From: Paenalkalicoccus suaedae
GTDB lineage: Bacteria > Bacillota > Bacilli > Bacillales > Salisediminibacteriaceae
Length of the DNA stretch: 64,000 bases
Direction of reading: 5' to 3'
Assembly: GCF_006965545.2 (NCBI RefSeq)
Contig: NZ_CP041372.2
Span: 3,038,001 to 3,102,000 of the forward strand
Shown here in pieces: positions 55,330 to 62,733 of this stretch; position 1 is the stretch's first letter, and every line of letters starts with the position of its first letter. A program made the position numbers and the translations under genes. The notes under the pieces were generated by a model. It was not told where the DNA came from, searched no databases, and was given only the letters and a program-made list of their open reading frames with translations.

Positions 55330-55856
55330 TGTTTGCGCGGTTCGGGCTGACTTTCGCGCGGTTATCCTCTGTTTTCGCGCGATCACCGTTCTAACTTGCG
55401 CGGTTCACGTGTTAACTTGCGCGGTTTTTTCTGCGTTACGCAGTTCAGGCTGTTTTTCGCGCGGTTTCCCTCTACTTTCACGCGATTCACCCTCCAACTC
55501 GCGCAATTCACGCGTTAACTCGCGCAGTTTTTTCTGCGTTACGCAGTTCAGGCTGTTTTTCGCGCGGTTTCCCTCTACTTTCACGCGATTCACCCTCCAA
55601 CTCGCGCAATTCACGCGTTAACTTGCGCGGTTTTTTCTGCGTTACGCAATTCGACCTGTTTTTCGCGCGGTTTCCCTCTACTTTCACGCAATCACCTCTT
55701 CAACTCGCGCAATTCACGCTTTAACTTGCGCGGTTTTTTCTGCGTTACGCAGTTCAGGCTGTTTTTCGCGCGGTTTCCCTCTCTACTTTCACGCGATCAC
55801 CGTTCCAACTCGCGCGATCCACGCGTCAACTTGCGCAGTTAATATCCCGCGCAGTT
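55330..55856. repeat. Phased array j: GCGCGGTT/ACGCAGTT word, 21-bp pitch with 103-bp super-period
   Basis: Anchors run from 55335 to 55849. T-run units lie at 55419, 55522, 55625 and 55728, exactly 103 bp apart; each is followed by a 19-bp step and then four 21-bp steps (one later step is 23). Before the first super-unit the steps are a plain 21 bp (55335, 55356, 55377, 55398, 55419). The same design and word set occur in array c at 9.4-9.8 kb. Confidence 0.93.
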
Positions 55857-55884
55857 AACGGTGCACCCTGCGATCACCCACCCC

Positions 55885-55920
55885 AAAAAAAGGCCGGGGC
55901 TCTCTCTTAAGCCCCGACCT
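55885..55920 (-). terminator. Terminator of putP
   Basis: GGTCGGGGCT pairs with AGCCCCGGCC (one wobble), followed on the minus strand by seven T. Confidence 0.93.
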
Positions 55921-55930
55921 TCCTCCATTA

Positions 55931-57412
55931 TCACGTACGATCTCTATCCATCACACGCGCTGCTTCGAATTCTTCCTCCATCTCTTTAGTTGGAGGTGGA
56001 CCAATGTAGCTAAATAATACAATAAAGATACAGGAGACAACGAATCCAACTACTAATTCATAGAGGGAGAAGAAGCCCGTGTCCTGTTTGATAAAGATCC
56101 AAAGGATAACGGAACCACCTCCGGATAACATTCCGGCAAGTGCCCCATTTCTCGTCATGCGTTTCCAGAACAACGAGAACAATACGAGTGGTCCAAACGT
56201 AGCACCAAGTCCAGCCCACGCGTAGCTTACTAGTTCAAGAACGGTACTATCGGGATTTTGAGCCATGAGTAGTGCGATCCCCGCAATTAAAATAACACCG
56301 CCACGTCCGATCCAAACAAGCTCTTTCTGTGAAGCGTTTGGACGGATCATCCCTTTGTAAAAGTCCTCCGCGAGAGCGGATGACGATACGAGCAGCTGTG
56401 AATCAATGGTAGACATGATCGCTGCTAAAACAGCCGCCAGTAACACACCAGCTACAATCGGATGGAACAACACTTGAGTAAACGCTAAAAAGACTGTCTC
56501 TGAATTTTCTAAAGGCTGATCGGCGAAGTAGGCAATACCTGTTAGACCAACAAGTACCGCTCCAGTCATCGCAAGGAGCACCCAGCCAATACCGATTGCC
56601 TGTGCCTTTGGCAGGTCCTTCATTGAGCGGATCGCCATAAATCGGACGATAATGTGAGGCTGACCGAAGTAGCCGAGACCCCAGCCGATCAACGAAATGA
56701 TACCAATCGCACCGACGCCACCAAGACTTAGGTTTTGCGGGTCAATTGCGCTAATTTGATCAATCGTAGCACCTGGACCACCTAATTCAATGATCGCAAC
56801 TATCGGAATGATGATTAATGCTAAAAACATCAGAATTCCTTGCACAAAGTCTGTCCAGCTGACGGCAAGAAATCCACCTAAAAACGTATAGGAAATAATA
56901 ACGATCGCTCCAACCCACAGGGCTGTTTGCTGATCGAGTCCAAACGAGCTTTCGAATAAAACGGCGCCACCAACGAGCCCTGATGACGTGTAGAAGGTAA
57001 AAAAGATAAGGATAAGTAGTGCAGATACGATTCGTAGTGATTTTGATGTGTCTTTGAATCGATTCTCAAAAAAGTCCGGAAGTGTGATCGAATCTCCAGC
57101 TATATACGTGTAGGAGCGCAGCCTTCCTGCAACGAACATCCAGTTCACAATCGCACCGACCGCAAGTCCAATGGCGATCCATGCCTCTACTAACCCGGAT
57201 GCATAAAGCGCTCCAGGCAGTCCTAATAGGAGCCAGCTACTCATATCTGAGGCACCAGCTGATAAAGCCGCTACTCCTGGCCCTAACCGCCTGCCTCCTA
57301 ACACATAATCAGACAGATTCGTCGTAAGTCGGTAAGCAATCACCCCGAGCGCGAGCATTCCGACAAGATACACAATAAACGTAATGATAATTGGCGTTGA
57401 ATTATCTACCAT
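55931..57412 (-). CDS. putP: Sodium/proline symporter
   Basis: This 493-residue protein has about thirteen membrane helices of the sodium-solute symporter family. It contains SDYVLGGRRLGPGVAALSAGASDMSSWLL, whose Ser/Asp pattern is typical of PutP, and the IMSTIDSQLLVSSSALAEDFY helix. It should import proline with Na+, for nutrition or osmoprotection; OpuE is the stress-induced paralogue in B. subtilis. It is divergent from the aldehyde dehydrogenase gene. Confidence 0.93.
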   Translation of the reverse strand: MVDNSTPIIITFIVYLVGMLALGVIAYRLTTNLSDYVLGGRRLGPGVAALSAGASDMSSWLLLGLPGALYASGLVEAWIAIGLAVGAIVNWMFVAGRLRSYTYIAGDSITLPDFFENRFKDTSKSLRIVSALLILIFFTFYTSSGLVGGAVLFESSFGLDQQTALWVGAIVIISYTFLGGFLAVSWTDFVQGILMFLALIIIPIVAIIELGGPGATIDQISAIDPQNLSLGGVGAIGIISLIGWGLGYFGQPHIIVRFMAIRSMKDLPKAQAIGIGWVLLAMTGAVLVGLTGIAYFADQPLENSETVFLAFTQVLFHPIVAGVLLAAVLAAIMSTIDSQLLVSSSALAEDFYKGMIRPNASQKELVWIGRGGVILIAGIALLMAQNPDSTVLELVSYAWAGLGATFGPLVLFSLFWKRMTRNGALAGMLSGGGSVILWIFIKQDTGFFSLYELVVGFVVSCIFIVLFSYIGPPPTKEMEEEFEAARVMDRDRT

Positions 57413-57596
57413 CGTACGTTCCCCCTTCGCTGTCTTTTATGATAATCTTCCCTACCTCACCCCTCCTTTCAGAAAATATGTAATATTCTATTATTTCAAG
57501 TATACCTTTTCTTGAGCTACTTTTGGAGAAAAAATATTGGAACTCTTTAAACGCTTGTCAGGTGGAGCGAAGCTACCGTATTTTCTGTCCTATATT

Positions 57597-57621
57597 GTTT
57601 TAGTCTAGTAAATACGGGTAT
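57597..57621 (+). promoter_or_regulatory. Sigma-B-like promoter for the aldehyde dehydrogenase gene
   Basis: GTTTTA (57597) and GGGTAT (57616) are separated by 13 bp, close to the sigma-B pattern GTTTAA-N12-15-GGGTAT. It lies 40 nt before the start codon at 57661. Confidence 0.55.
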
Positions 57622-57660
57622 CACTCGTAGTATGACTAAAAGAATTAGAGGAGGCACCAC

Positions 57661-59109
57661 ATGTCAACATTTGCAATGCAATTTATAGACGGTAAGTGGG
57701 TAGATGGCAAGAGCGAGAAGGAACTTAGCAACTATAATCCATATACGAATGAGCACTTGTTCACGATGTATTCAGCGTCTGATGAGGATGTCGATGCAGC
57801 TTACAAAGCCGCTAAACGTGCGCAAAAAGAGTGGGGACAGACGCTTCCGAGCGAGCGCGCTGAGCTATTAAATGAAGTTGCTAAAATTGTGGAGAAGCGC
57901 AAGGACGAGATCATCGACTGGCTAGTGAAGGAATCCGGAAGCTCTATCACAAAAGCGACGATTGAGTTTGGTGCTGCTTTAAATATTATTAAGGAGTCAA
58001 GCTCCTTCCCATATCGTACAAAGGGACAAATTATGGAGTCTGACTTTCCTGGTAAGGAAAACCGTGTGTATCGCTCTGCAAAAGGGGTCATTGGCGTAAT
58101 TGGACCTTGGAACTTCCCGTTCCACCTTTCCATGCGATCAGTAGCTCCAGCGATTGCAACCGGTAATACGGTTGTGTTAAAGCCTGCTTCCGAAACAATT
58201 GTAACGGCAGGATCGTTAATAGCGGATATTTTCTCCGAAGCAGGAGCTCCAGACGGCGTAATTAATATGGTTGCCGGTCGTGGTTCAGAGATAGGCGACG
58301 CATTTGTTGAGCACCCTATCCCGAAGGTGATCTCCTTCACAGGATCAACGGAAGTCGGCGCTCATATTGCCGAGCTTGCAGGGAAGCATCTTAAAGAGAC
58401 AGCTTTAGAGCTTGGTGGTAACAACGCCTTTATCGTGTTAGAAGATGCAGATTTAGACCAAGCAGTCGATAGTGCGATTTTTGGTAAGTTCCTGCATCAA
58501 GGGCAAATTTGCATGAGTACGAATCGTTTCTTAGTAGATGAGCGTATTTACGACGATTTCATTGATAAATTCGTCGAACGAGTCGAAGGACTGAAGTCTG
58601 GCGATCCTACTGAAAAAGAGACTGTTATTGGTCCAATCATTAATAAGGATCAAATTGAACGTATGGAGAAGGACTTGGACGAGACAGTGAAGGCTGGAGC
58701 GAAGGTATTAACTGGAGGTAAAGCAGAAGGACTAGTCTTTTTACCGACAGTTGTCCGTGATGTAACCAACGATATGCCATTAGCTAAAAACGAGATCTTT
58801 GGTCCAATCGCGCCGATCATTCCGTTTAGTACGGAAGAGGAAGCGATCGATATTGCGAATGACTCTCCATATGGACTTAGCGGAGCCATTCATTCCAAGG
58901 ACATCCATCGCGCGACAGAGCTTGCAAAGCAGGTAGAGACAGGTATGATTCACGTTAATGACCAAACAGTCAACGACGAGTCTCATGCTGCATTTGGAGG
59001 CGAGAAGGCATCTGGTCTTGGTCGCTTTGGTGGCGAATGGGCATTAGATAAATTCACGACAGAAAAATGGGTTTCCGTGCAGGGAGTTAGAAGAGAGTAC
59101 CCGTTTTAA
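57661..59109 (+). CDS. NAD(P)-dependent aldehyde dehydrogenase
   Basis: This 482-residue protein has GPWNFPFHLSMRSVAPA (cofactor and catalytic Asn), FTGSTEVG, ELGGNNAF (general base Glu about 251), GQICMS (catalytic Cys about 283) and EIFGPIAPI. It oxidises an aldehyde to an acid; the sequence pattern (DINDSPYGL-like NDSPYGLSGAI and HVNDQTVNDE) is closest to benzaldehyde/vanillin or general-stress aldehyde dehydrogenases. The sigma-B-like promoter favours a detoxifying stress role (inference). Start has GAGGAGG upstream. Confidence 0.92.
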   Translation: MSTFAMQFIDGKWVDGKSEKELSNYNPYTNEHLFTMYSASDEDVDAAYKAAKRAQKEWGQTLPSERAELLNEVAKIVEKRKDEIIDWLVKESGSSITKATIEFGAALNIIKESSSFPYRTKGQIMESDFPGKENRVYRSAKGVIGVIGPWNFPFHLSMRSVAPAIATGNTVVLKPASETIVTAGSLIADIFSEAGAPDGVINMVAGRGSEIGDAFVEHPIPKVISFTGSTEVGAHIAELAGKHLKETALELGGNNAFIVLEDADLDQAVDSAIFGKFLHQGQICMSTNRFLVDERIYDDFIDKFVERVEGLKSGDPTEKETVIGPIINKDQIERMEKDLDETVKAGAKVLTGGKAEGLVFLPTVVRDVTNDMPLAKNEIFGPIAPIIPFSTEEEAIDIANDSPYGLSGAIHSKDIHRATELAKQVETGMIHVNDQTVNDESHAAFGGEKASGLGRFGGEWALDKFTTEKWVSVQGVRREYPF

Positions 59110-59111
59110 GA

Positions 59112-59205
59112 GAAGCCTTTTGGGCTGATTAATGAAGAGCTAACTAGTTAAGAGCAGCCCTTCGGGCTATTTGCTAAAGTGCACATTAGCTTAAATCTGC
59201 ACTTC
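59112..59205 (+). repeat. Composite element L5, module A
   Basis: Hairpins AGCCTTTTGGGCT (near 59114) and AGCCCTTCGGGCT (near 59157) with GAAGAGCTAACTAG and AAAGTGCACATTAG linkers. It begins right after the aldehyde dehydrogenase stop codon, so it forms that gene's 3' end. Confidence 0.7.
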
Positions 59206-59373
59206 GAGCTGTCAGCCCTCCAGACACTCTACGACATCCATAGGGTCAGTGTCTGAGCCTACTCGTCAGGCAAAGTTCGCCTTTCTGCGTGGTCTCAGCC
59301 TCTGCCTATTCCTATGGATTGTCTCCGAATGTCCTCCGGGTCTGCCACCTCTGCGTTTGATTTAAAAAGTGCA
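59206..59373 (+). ncRNA. Composite element L5, module B6
   Basis: CCATAGG pairs with CCTATGG and GTCTGAG with CTCAG, while the 5' GTCAGCCCTCC and 3' TCCGAATGTCCTCCGGGTC segments are kept as in other copies. Confidence 0.55.
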
Positions 59374-59379
59374 TAAGAA

Positions 59380-59415
59380 AAGAGCCTTCCTTTATTGGGA
59401 GGCTCTTATTTTGTT
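59380..59415 (+). terminator. Terminator of module B6
   Basis: AGAGCCTTCC pairs with GGGAGGCTCT, then TATTTTGTTT. The stem differs from that at 33811 by paired changes. Confidence 0.85.
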
Positions 59416-59461
59416 TGAAGAGATGATTTTAGACAGATTGCTCTTTGGCAACTAGGATTTT

Positions 59462-59532
59462 CATGTGCCGTAATAGAAATAAATGTACCGTATAGAAAAT
59501 GTATGCACCATATACGAGATTTATGTACCGTG
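59462..59532. repeat. Phased array k: TGTACCGTA word, exact 20-bp pitch
   Basis: TGTGCC, TGTACC, TGCACC and TGTACC start at 59464, 59484, 59504 and 59524. It begins 49 nt after the terminator. Confidence 0.8.
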
Positions 59533-59552
59533 AGCAAGAGGTACTGTTAAAG

Positions 59553-59756
59553 CTAGGCAACTCTCTTTCGCATAGTATGTAATATGTGTTTATGCAAGAA
59601 AAGATCCGTTACCTTCGATTCTCTGAAGCGAAGGCTGGCGTCTCCTAGAGGATCACTTTCGCGCAGCGAAAATCCTGACAGACGGCCCTTGGACGGCTGA
59701 CATAGTTGAGCAAGCTCCTCAGGAAAGCGCCAGCCGGGAGCGCAGGAGAATCGAAG
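59553..59756 (+). ncRNA. H-C structured element, copy C5
   Basis: H: CTAGGC with GCATAG (59553-59576, one mismatch). C: 59608-59756 with CGATTCTC/GAGAATCG, GCTGGCG/CGCCAGC, and inner TGACAG/CTGACA with one mismatch, the stem that is TGTCAG/CTGACA in C1. Confidence 0.6.
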
Positions 59757-59785
59757 ATTCTCTTCCCCCCCTTATTTTCTCACAC

Positions 59786-59831
59786 AAAAAAAAGCCCTAG
59801 CCCTGCGTAGTTAAACACAGCAACTAAGGCC
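59786..59831 (-). terminator. Terminator of the GAF-STAS gene
   Basis: On the minus strand GCCTTAG..GCTG pairs with GCAG..CTAGGGC, followed by eight T, 4 nt after the stop. Confidence 0.88.
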
Positions 59832-59835
59832 TTTA

Positions 59836-60678
59836 TTATTTATCCCGATCCATTCGATAGCCAATGTGCTCCATCGCATCCTTTAAGGTAGCAGAAATCG
59901 TAATAGACTGCGTAGCAAAGGCTTGTTTATGCAAAGCTACCGCCTGATCTGGTCTCACCCCAGTAAGAATGGCTTCCGTCCCAATTAGCTGTAAACAACT
60001 AATCATATGATGGAGCTTTACAGTCATCGTTTTATCTCCATCGACTAGACCAGAAATATCTAGTACGACATATTCCGTTGATTCTCCCGCGCATACCTCT
60101 AATAGATGATCTAAAATGACCTGTGCTCTCACCTCATCAATCGATCCAGTCAAAGGTAAGACCCACACTTTTTCGTCAATCTCCACTAAAGGCACTGCGG
60201 CATGTTGAGTTCGTTGTTTTTCTTCATCTACATCAATCACGTATCCAAATAAATTACCCATTATCGCAAATAGTTGGATCTCTTCACGTGTGAATGTTCT
60301 AGGCTTCGGATCCATCGCACAAAGTGTGCCGTAGCTCGTACCATCGCTTGATATAATAGGTACCCCGAGTAATGTCCCACCACCTAAACCATCTGTCACA
60401 GACATATTTTTTGTCCAGTCATGCTCCTTTAAATTTTCAACGACGAACGGCTCACGGCCTTTCTTCTCAATGAATTGTCAGTAGGAGTCTTCATATAAAA
60501 AGTCTTGTCCGACCTCAATCACTTTTACATCGCGATTGTAGGCGTGCTGGATTGTCACATGCTGCTTATCATTGCGTGCGACGTAAACAGAGTTAATATT
60601 TAAAATATCGCTTAATCGATGCATAATCTCCACAGCTGCTTCTTCTAATTTTACATAATGACCTTTAGTTAATCTCAT
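59836..60678 (-). pseudogene. GAF-STAS (RsbR-like) gene interrupted by an in-frame TGA
   Basis: The two halves lie in one frame. The first half (from ATG 60678; AGGGGTGAC upstream) ends LYEDSY, then TGA at 60478-60480 (codon 67), then QFIEKKGREPFVVENL and on to the C-terminal half. Together they give a GAF domain (about 1-150, with GVPIISSDG and GTLCAMD) and a STAS domain (about 165-280, VVLDISGL and ILTGVRP) like RsbR-type regulators. At the TGA, related GAF domains usually have Cys (the SYC position). A nonsense mutation is the simplest reading; readthrough or a sequence error is possible. Alternatively the second half may be made from ATG 60405. Confidence 0.7.
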
Positions 60679-60906
60679 CTTATTTGTCACCCCTGTTCCT
60701 GATAAGGCATTTGCGCTCTTCTCATATTCTATCATGAATAATAGAGGGATACGACTACTTACAAATCTATTTCGTGACAGAAAAAATAGTTGAGGTGATG
60801 TAGAACTATGTAGTTAATCTCTCTTATTTTTCTTATTGATCACCGCTATCGCTATTGACCACTACTACTCTATTATTAACAGCAGCTCTTTCCTCAAAAC
60901 AAATAG

Positions 60907-60938
60907 AAAAACCACCTCCTCTGCATGAAGAGATAGCT
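60907..60938 (-). terminator. Terminator of the small gene at 60953
   Basis: On the minus strand an 11-bp stem with several G-U pairs (AGCTATCTCTT with AGGAGGTGGTT) is followed by TTTTC, 15 nt after the stop. Confidence 0.6.
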
Positions 60939-60952
60939 TTTCTACACTGAGC

Positions 60953-61255
60953 TTATTTCCAATCACTTAATGAATGAGCATGCACCGGGCCTTTTTCAAG
61001 AATATCCCGAAGCTTTGTACCTAGTCCAACTCTTCCGCCTAGTGGCTTCAAAAAGGGACTAACATACATGTGACTTTCTTTCCCTTGGACGATACGTTGA
61101 TCAGTCTCGCTTACCCATTGATACTCTGGGTCCTTCCCTTCGTCAAGCAAAACCCCAGAATAGTACTTTTCGCCTAACGGGAATTCTCTTGCGATATCTA
61201 GTATAACGAGTGTACCCTCGTAAAAGTCCCCCCTAAACGATCTTAATCTAGCCAT
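60953..61255 (-). CDS. Small protein of unknown function
   Basis: This 100-residue soluble protein has no signal peptide or membrane helix. It contains YEGTLVILDIAREFP, SGVLLDEGKDPEYQW and RVGLGTKLRDIL. I do not recognise the family. A start site AAGGGGA lies 12 nt upstream, slightly far, and the terminator follows directly, so it is probably a real single gene. Confidence 0.6.
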   Translation of the reverse strand: MARLRSFRGDFYEGTLVILDIAREFPLGEKYYSGVLLDEGKDPEYQWVSETDQRIVQGKESHMYVSPFLKPLGGRVGLGTKLRDILEKGPVHAHSLSDWK

Positions 61256-61599
61256 ATTTATCTAATCCCCTTCCCTTCAATTACTAATTGCCTAAAACAA
61301 TTGTACCATTTATTTATTTTTTTAGAAATAATTAAATTCCAATAATTTGACGCTTGTTGATGACATTTTTTTGTAATAGTGGAATTAGAAGAGTACTATC
61401 AAGATTTCCTTCCAGATAAATAGAAAATAGCCACTTATTCGGATCGAGGGAGATTCCGAATAAGTGGCTATCATGGCTTGAGAAATGCAGGGGCATTTCT
61501 CAAAGAGGGAATACAAGGATATCTAAGGGATTACACACTTAGTGTATAGAACAAATGTAAATCTAGTATAATCATTCCGTTAAAAACGCGTAAATCGTG
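61256..61599. other. Intergenic region with two strong hairpins
   Basis: An 18-bp near-perfect stem (ATAGCCACTTATTCGGA arm at 61427, partner to 61472) is followed on the minus strand by TTTTCTATTTAT and may terminate the ROK gene from 128 nt away. Beside it TTGAGAAATGC/GCATTTCTCAA (61478-61502) forms a perfect 11-bp stem. The rest is AT-rich with no gene. Confidence 0.6.
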
Positions 61600-62496
61600 T
61601 TAAATTCGCTTCACGATTCCGAGCTGCGAAGCTCCTACCACTCCAACGTGTGTGAGTGATGCCTTCCTAATATCGATATAATCTTTTAGGCTCTCATATA
61701 CCTTTCTCTTAACAGCCGCGATCAGCTCATCTAAAATGAGACTGTCAGCCTTCATGACACCACCGCCAAGTAGGATAACCTGAGGATTGATCGTATGTAT
61801 GATGTTTGCAAGACCGCTTGCAACATGCTCCAGCCACGTGTTGAAAATGACTTTTGCTTCTTTATTCCCCTCCTGCACTTGCTTGAAAAGGGTCTCTGCA
61901 CCGCCGTCTGCTCCAAGCTTATCTTTTACAATATGATGAAGCGCAGTGCCTGAAGCGAGCGATTCCCATGATCCAATATTTGTTCCCTTTGAATCTGGTC
62001 CGTGATCCGCAATAATCATATTCCCTACTTCACCTGCGTTAGATTGAGCACCTACAAGAATTGATTTTCCTACAATAAATCCTGCTCCGATACCAGTGCT
62101 GATCGTGACATACGCTAAGCTCGAGGAGCCTTTTCCCGCTCCAGCAAGGTATTCGCCCACAGCTGCGGCATTCGCATCGTTCTCAAATAAACACACTCGT
62201 CCAATTCGCTCCTCTAATACACGAATGAGCTCATAGCCGTGCCAGTTCGGCAAATTAGGTGGATCTAAAAATTTCCCGTGCCCAACATCGATCGGTCCAG
62301 GTGCCGCAACTCCAATTTCATGCTCTGTTTCTGCCGTCCACTTTCCTACCATATGAGTAATGACTGCTACACCCTCGTCAGGTTCGCGCGGTGTCATTTC
62401 CTCTAAATAATCTACTATTCTACCGTTCTCTGCTACAAGTCCTGCTTTTATGGATGTGCCGCCAATATCAACACCAATTCTGTATCCAGTCGTCAT
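61600..62496 (-). CDS. ROK-family sugar kinase
   Basis: This 298-residue protein has the ATP phosphate loop GVDIGGTSIKAG, the FENDANAAAVGE active-site Asp motif, TISTGIGAGF and LGGGVMKAD. The zinc-binding CxCGxxGC motif of most ROK kinases is missing; the same place reads GTNIGSWES. No DNA-binding domain is present, so it is a kinase (glucokinase- or fructokinase-like), not a repressor. The sugar is unknown. Start at ATG 62496 with AAAGGAG upstream; an ATG 45 nt earlier has no such site. Confidence 0.88.
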   Translation of the reverse strand: MTTGYRIGVDIGGTSIKAGLVAENGRIVDYLEEMTPREPDEGVAVITHMVGKWTAETEHEIGVAAPGPIDVGHGKFLDPPNLPNWHGYELIRVLEERIGRVCLFENDANAAAVGEYLAGAGKGSSSLAYVTISTGIGAGFIVGKSILVGAQSNAGEVGNMIIADHGPDSKGTNIGSWESLASGTALHHIVKDKLGADGGAETLFKQVQEGNKEAKVIFNTWLEHVASGLANIIHTINPQVILLGGGVMKADSLILDELIAAVKRKVYESLKDYIDIRKASLTHVGVVGASQLGIVKRI

Positions 62497-62631
62497 ACGC
62501 CCGCTCCTTTTTACAGCATTCTCTTGTGTCTTCTTCGCCAAGTCCTACGTATTATCCTTCTTTCCTTATAACATAACTAGTTACTAAGTTGTATATTTTC
62601 CCTCTTTCTTTTGAAGAAAACACGTCAGCGG

Positions 62632-62659
62632 TTGACAATACTGTCCATTTTAGTACAAT
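62632..62659 (+). promoter_or_regulatory. Sigma-A promoter of htpG
   Basis: TTGACA (62632-62637) and TACAAT (62654-62659) with a 16-bp spacer, directly upstream of the CIRCE element. Confidence 0.85.
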
Positions 62660-62669
62660 TAATCATGGA

Positions 62670-62696
62670 TTAGCACTCCGGTATGTCGAGTGCTAA
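62670..62696. promoter_or_regulatory. Perfect CIRCE operator (HrcA site)
   Basis: TTAGCACTC, nine bases, GAGTGCTAA: an exact CIRCE. It covers the expected transcription start of htpG, so HrcA should repress htpG. In B. subtilis CIRCE controls groE and dnaK, while htpG is controlled differently. Confidence 0.95.
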
Positions 62697-62733
62697 AAAT
62701 ACACCTGCAAACCGAAAGGAGAACGATGTTTCT

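Noticed and set aside
55319-55621. Overlapping frames on both strands through array j
   Set aside because: Open on both strands because of repeat composition; no ribosome site. Treated as array DNA.
60478-60480. Selenocysteine codon
   Set aside because: No clear SECIS hairpin follows and no selenium genes are in view; nonsense mutation or error is simpler.
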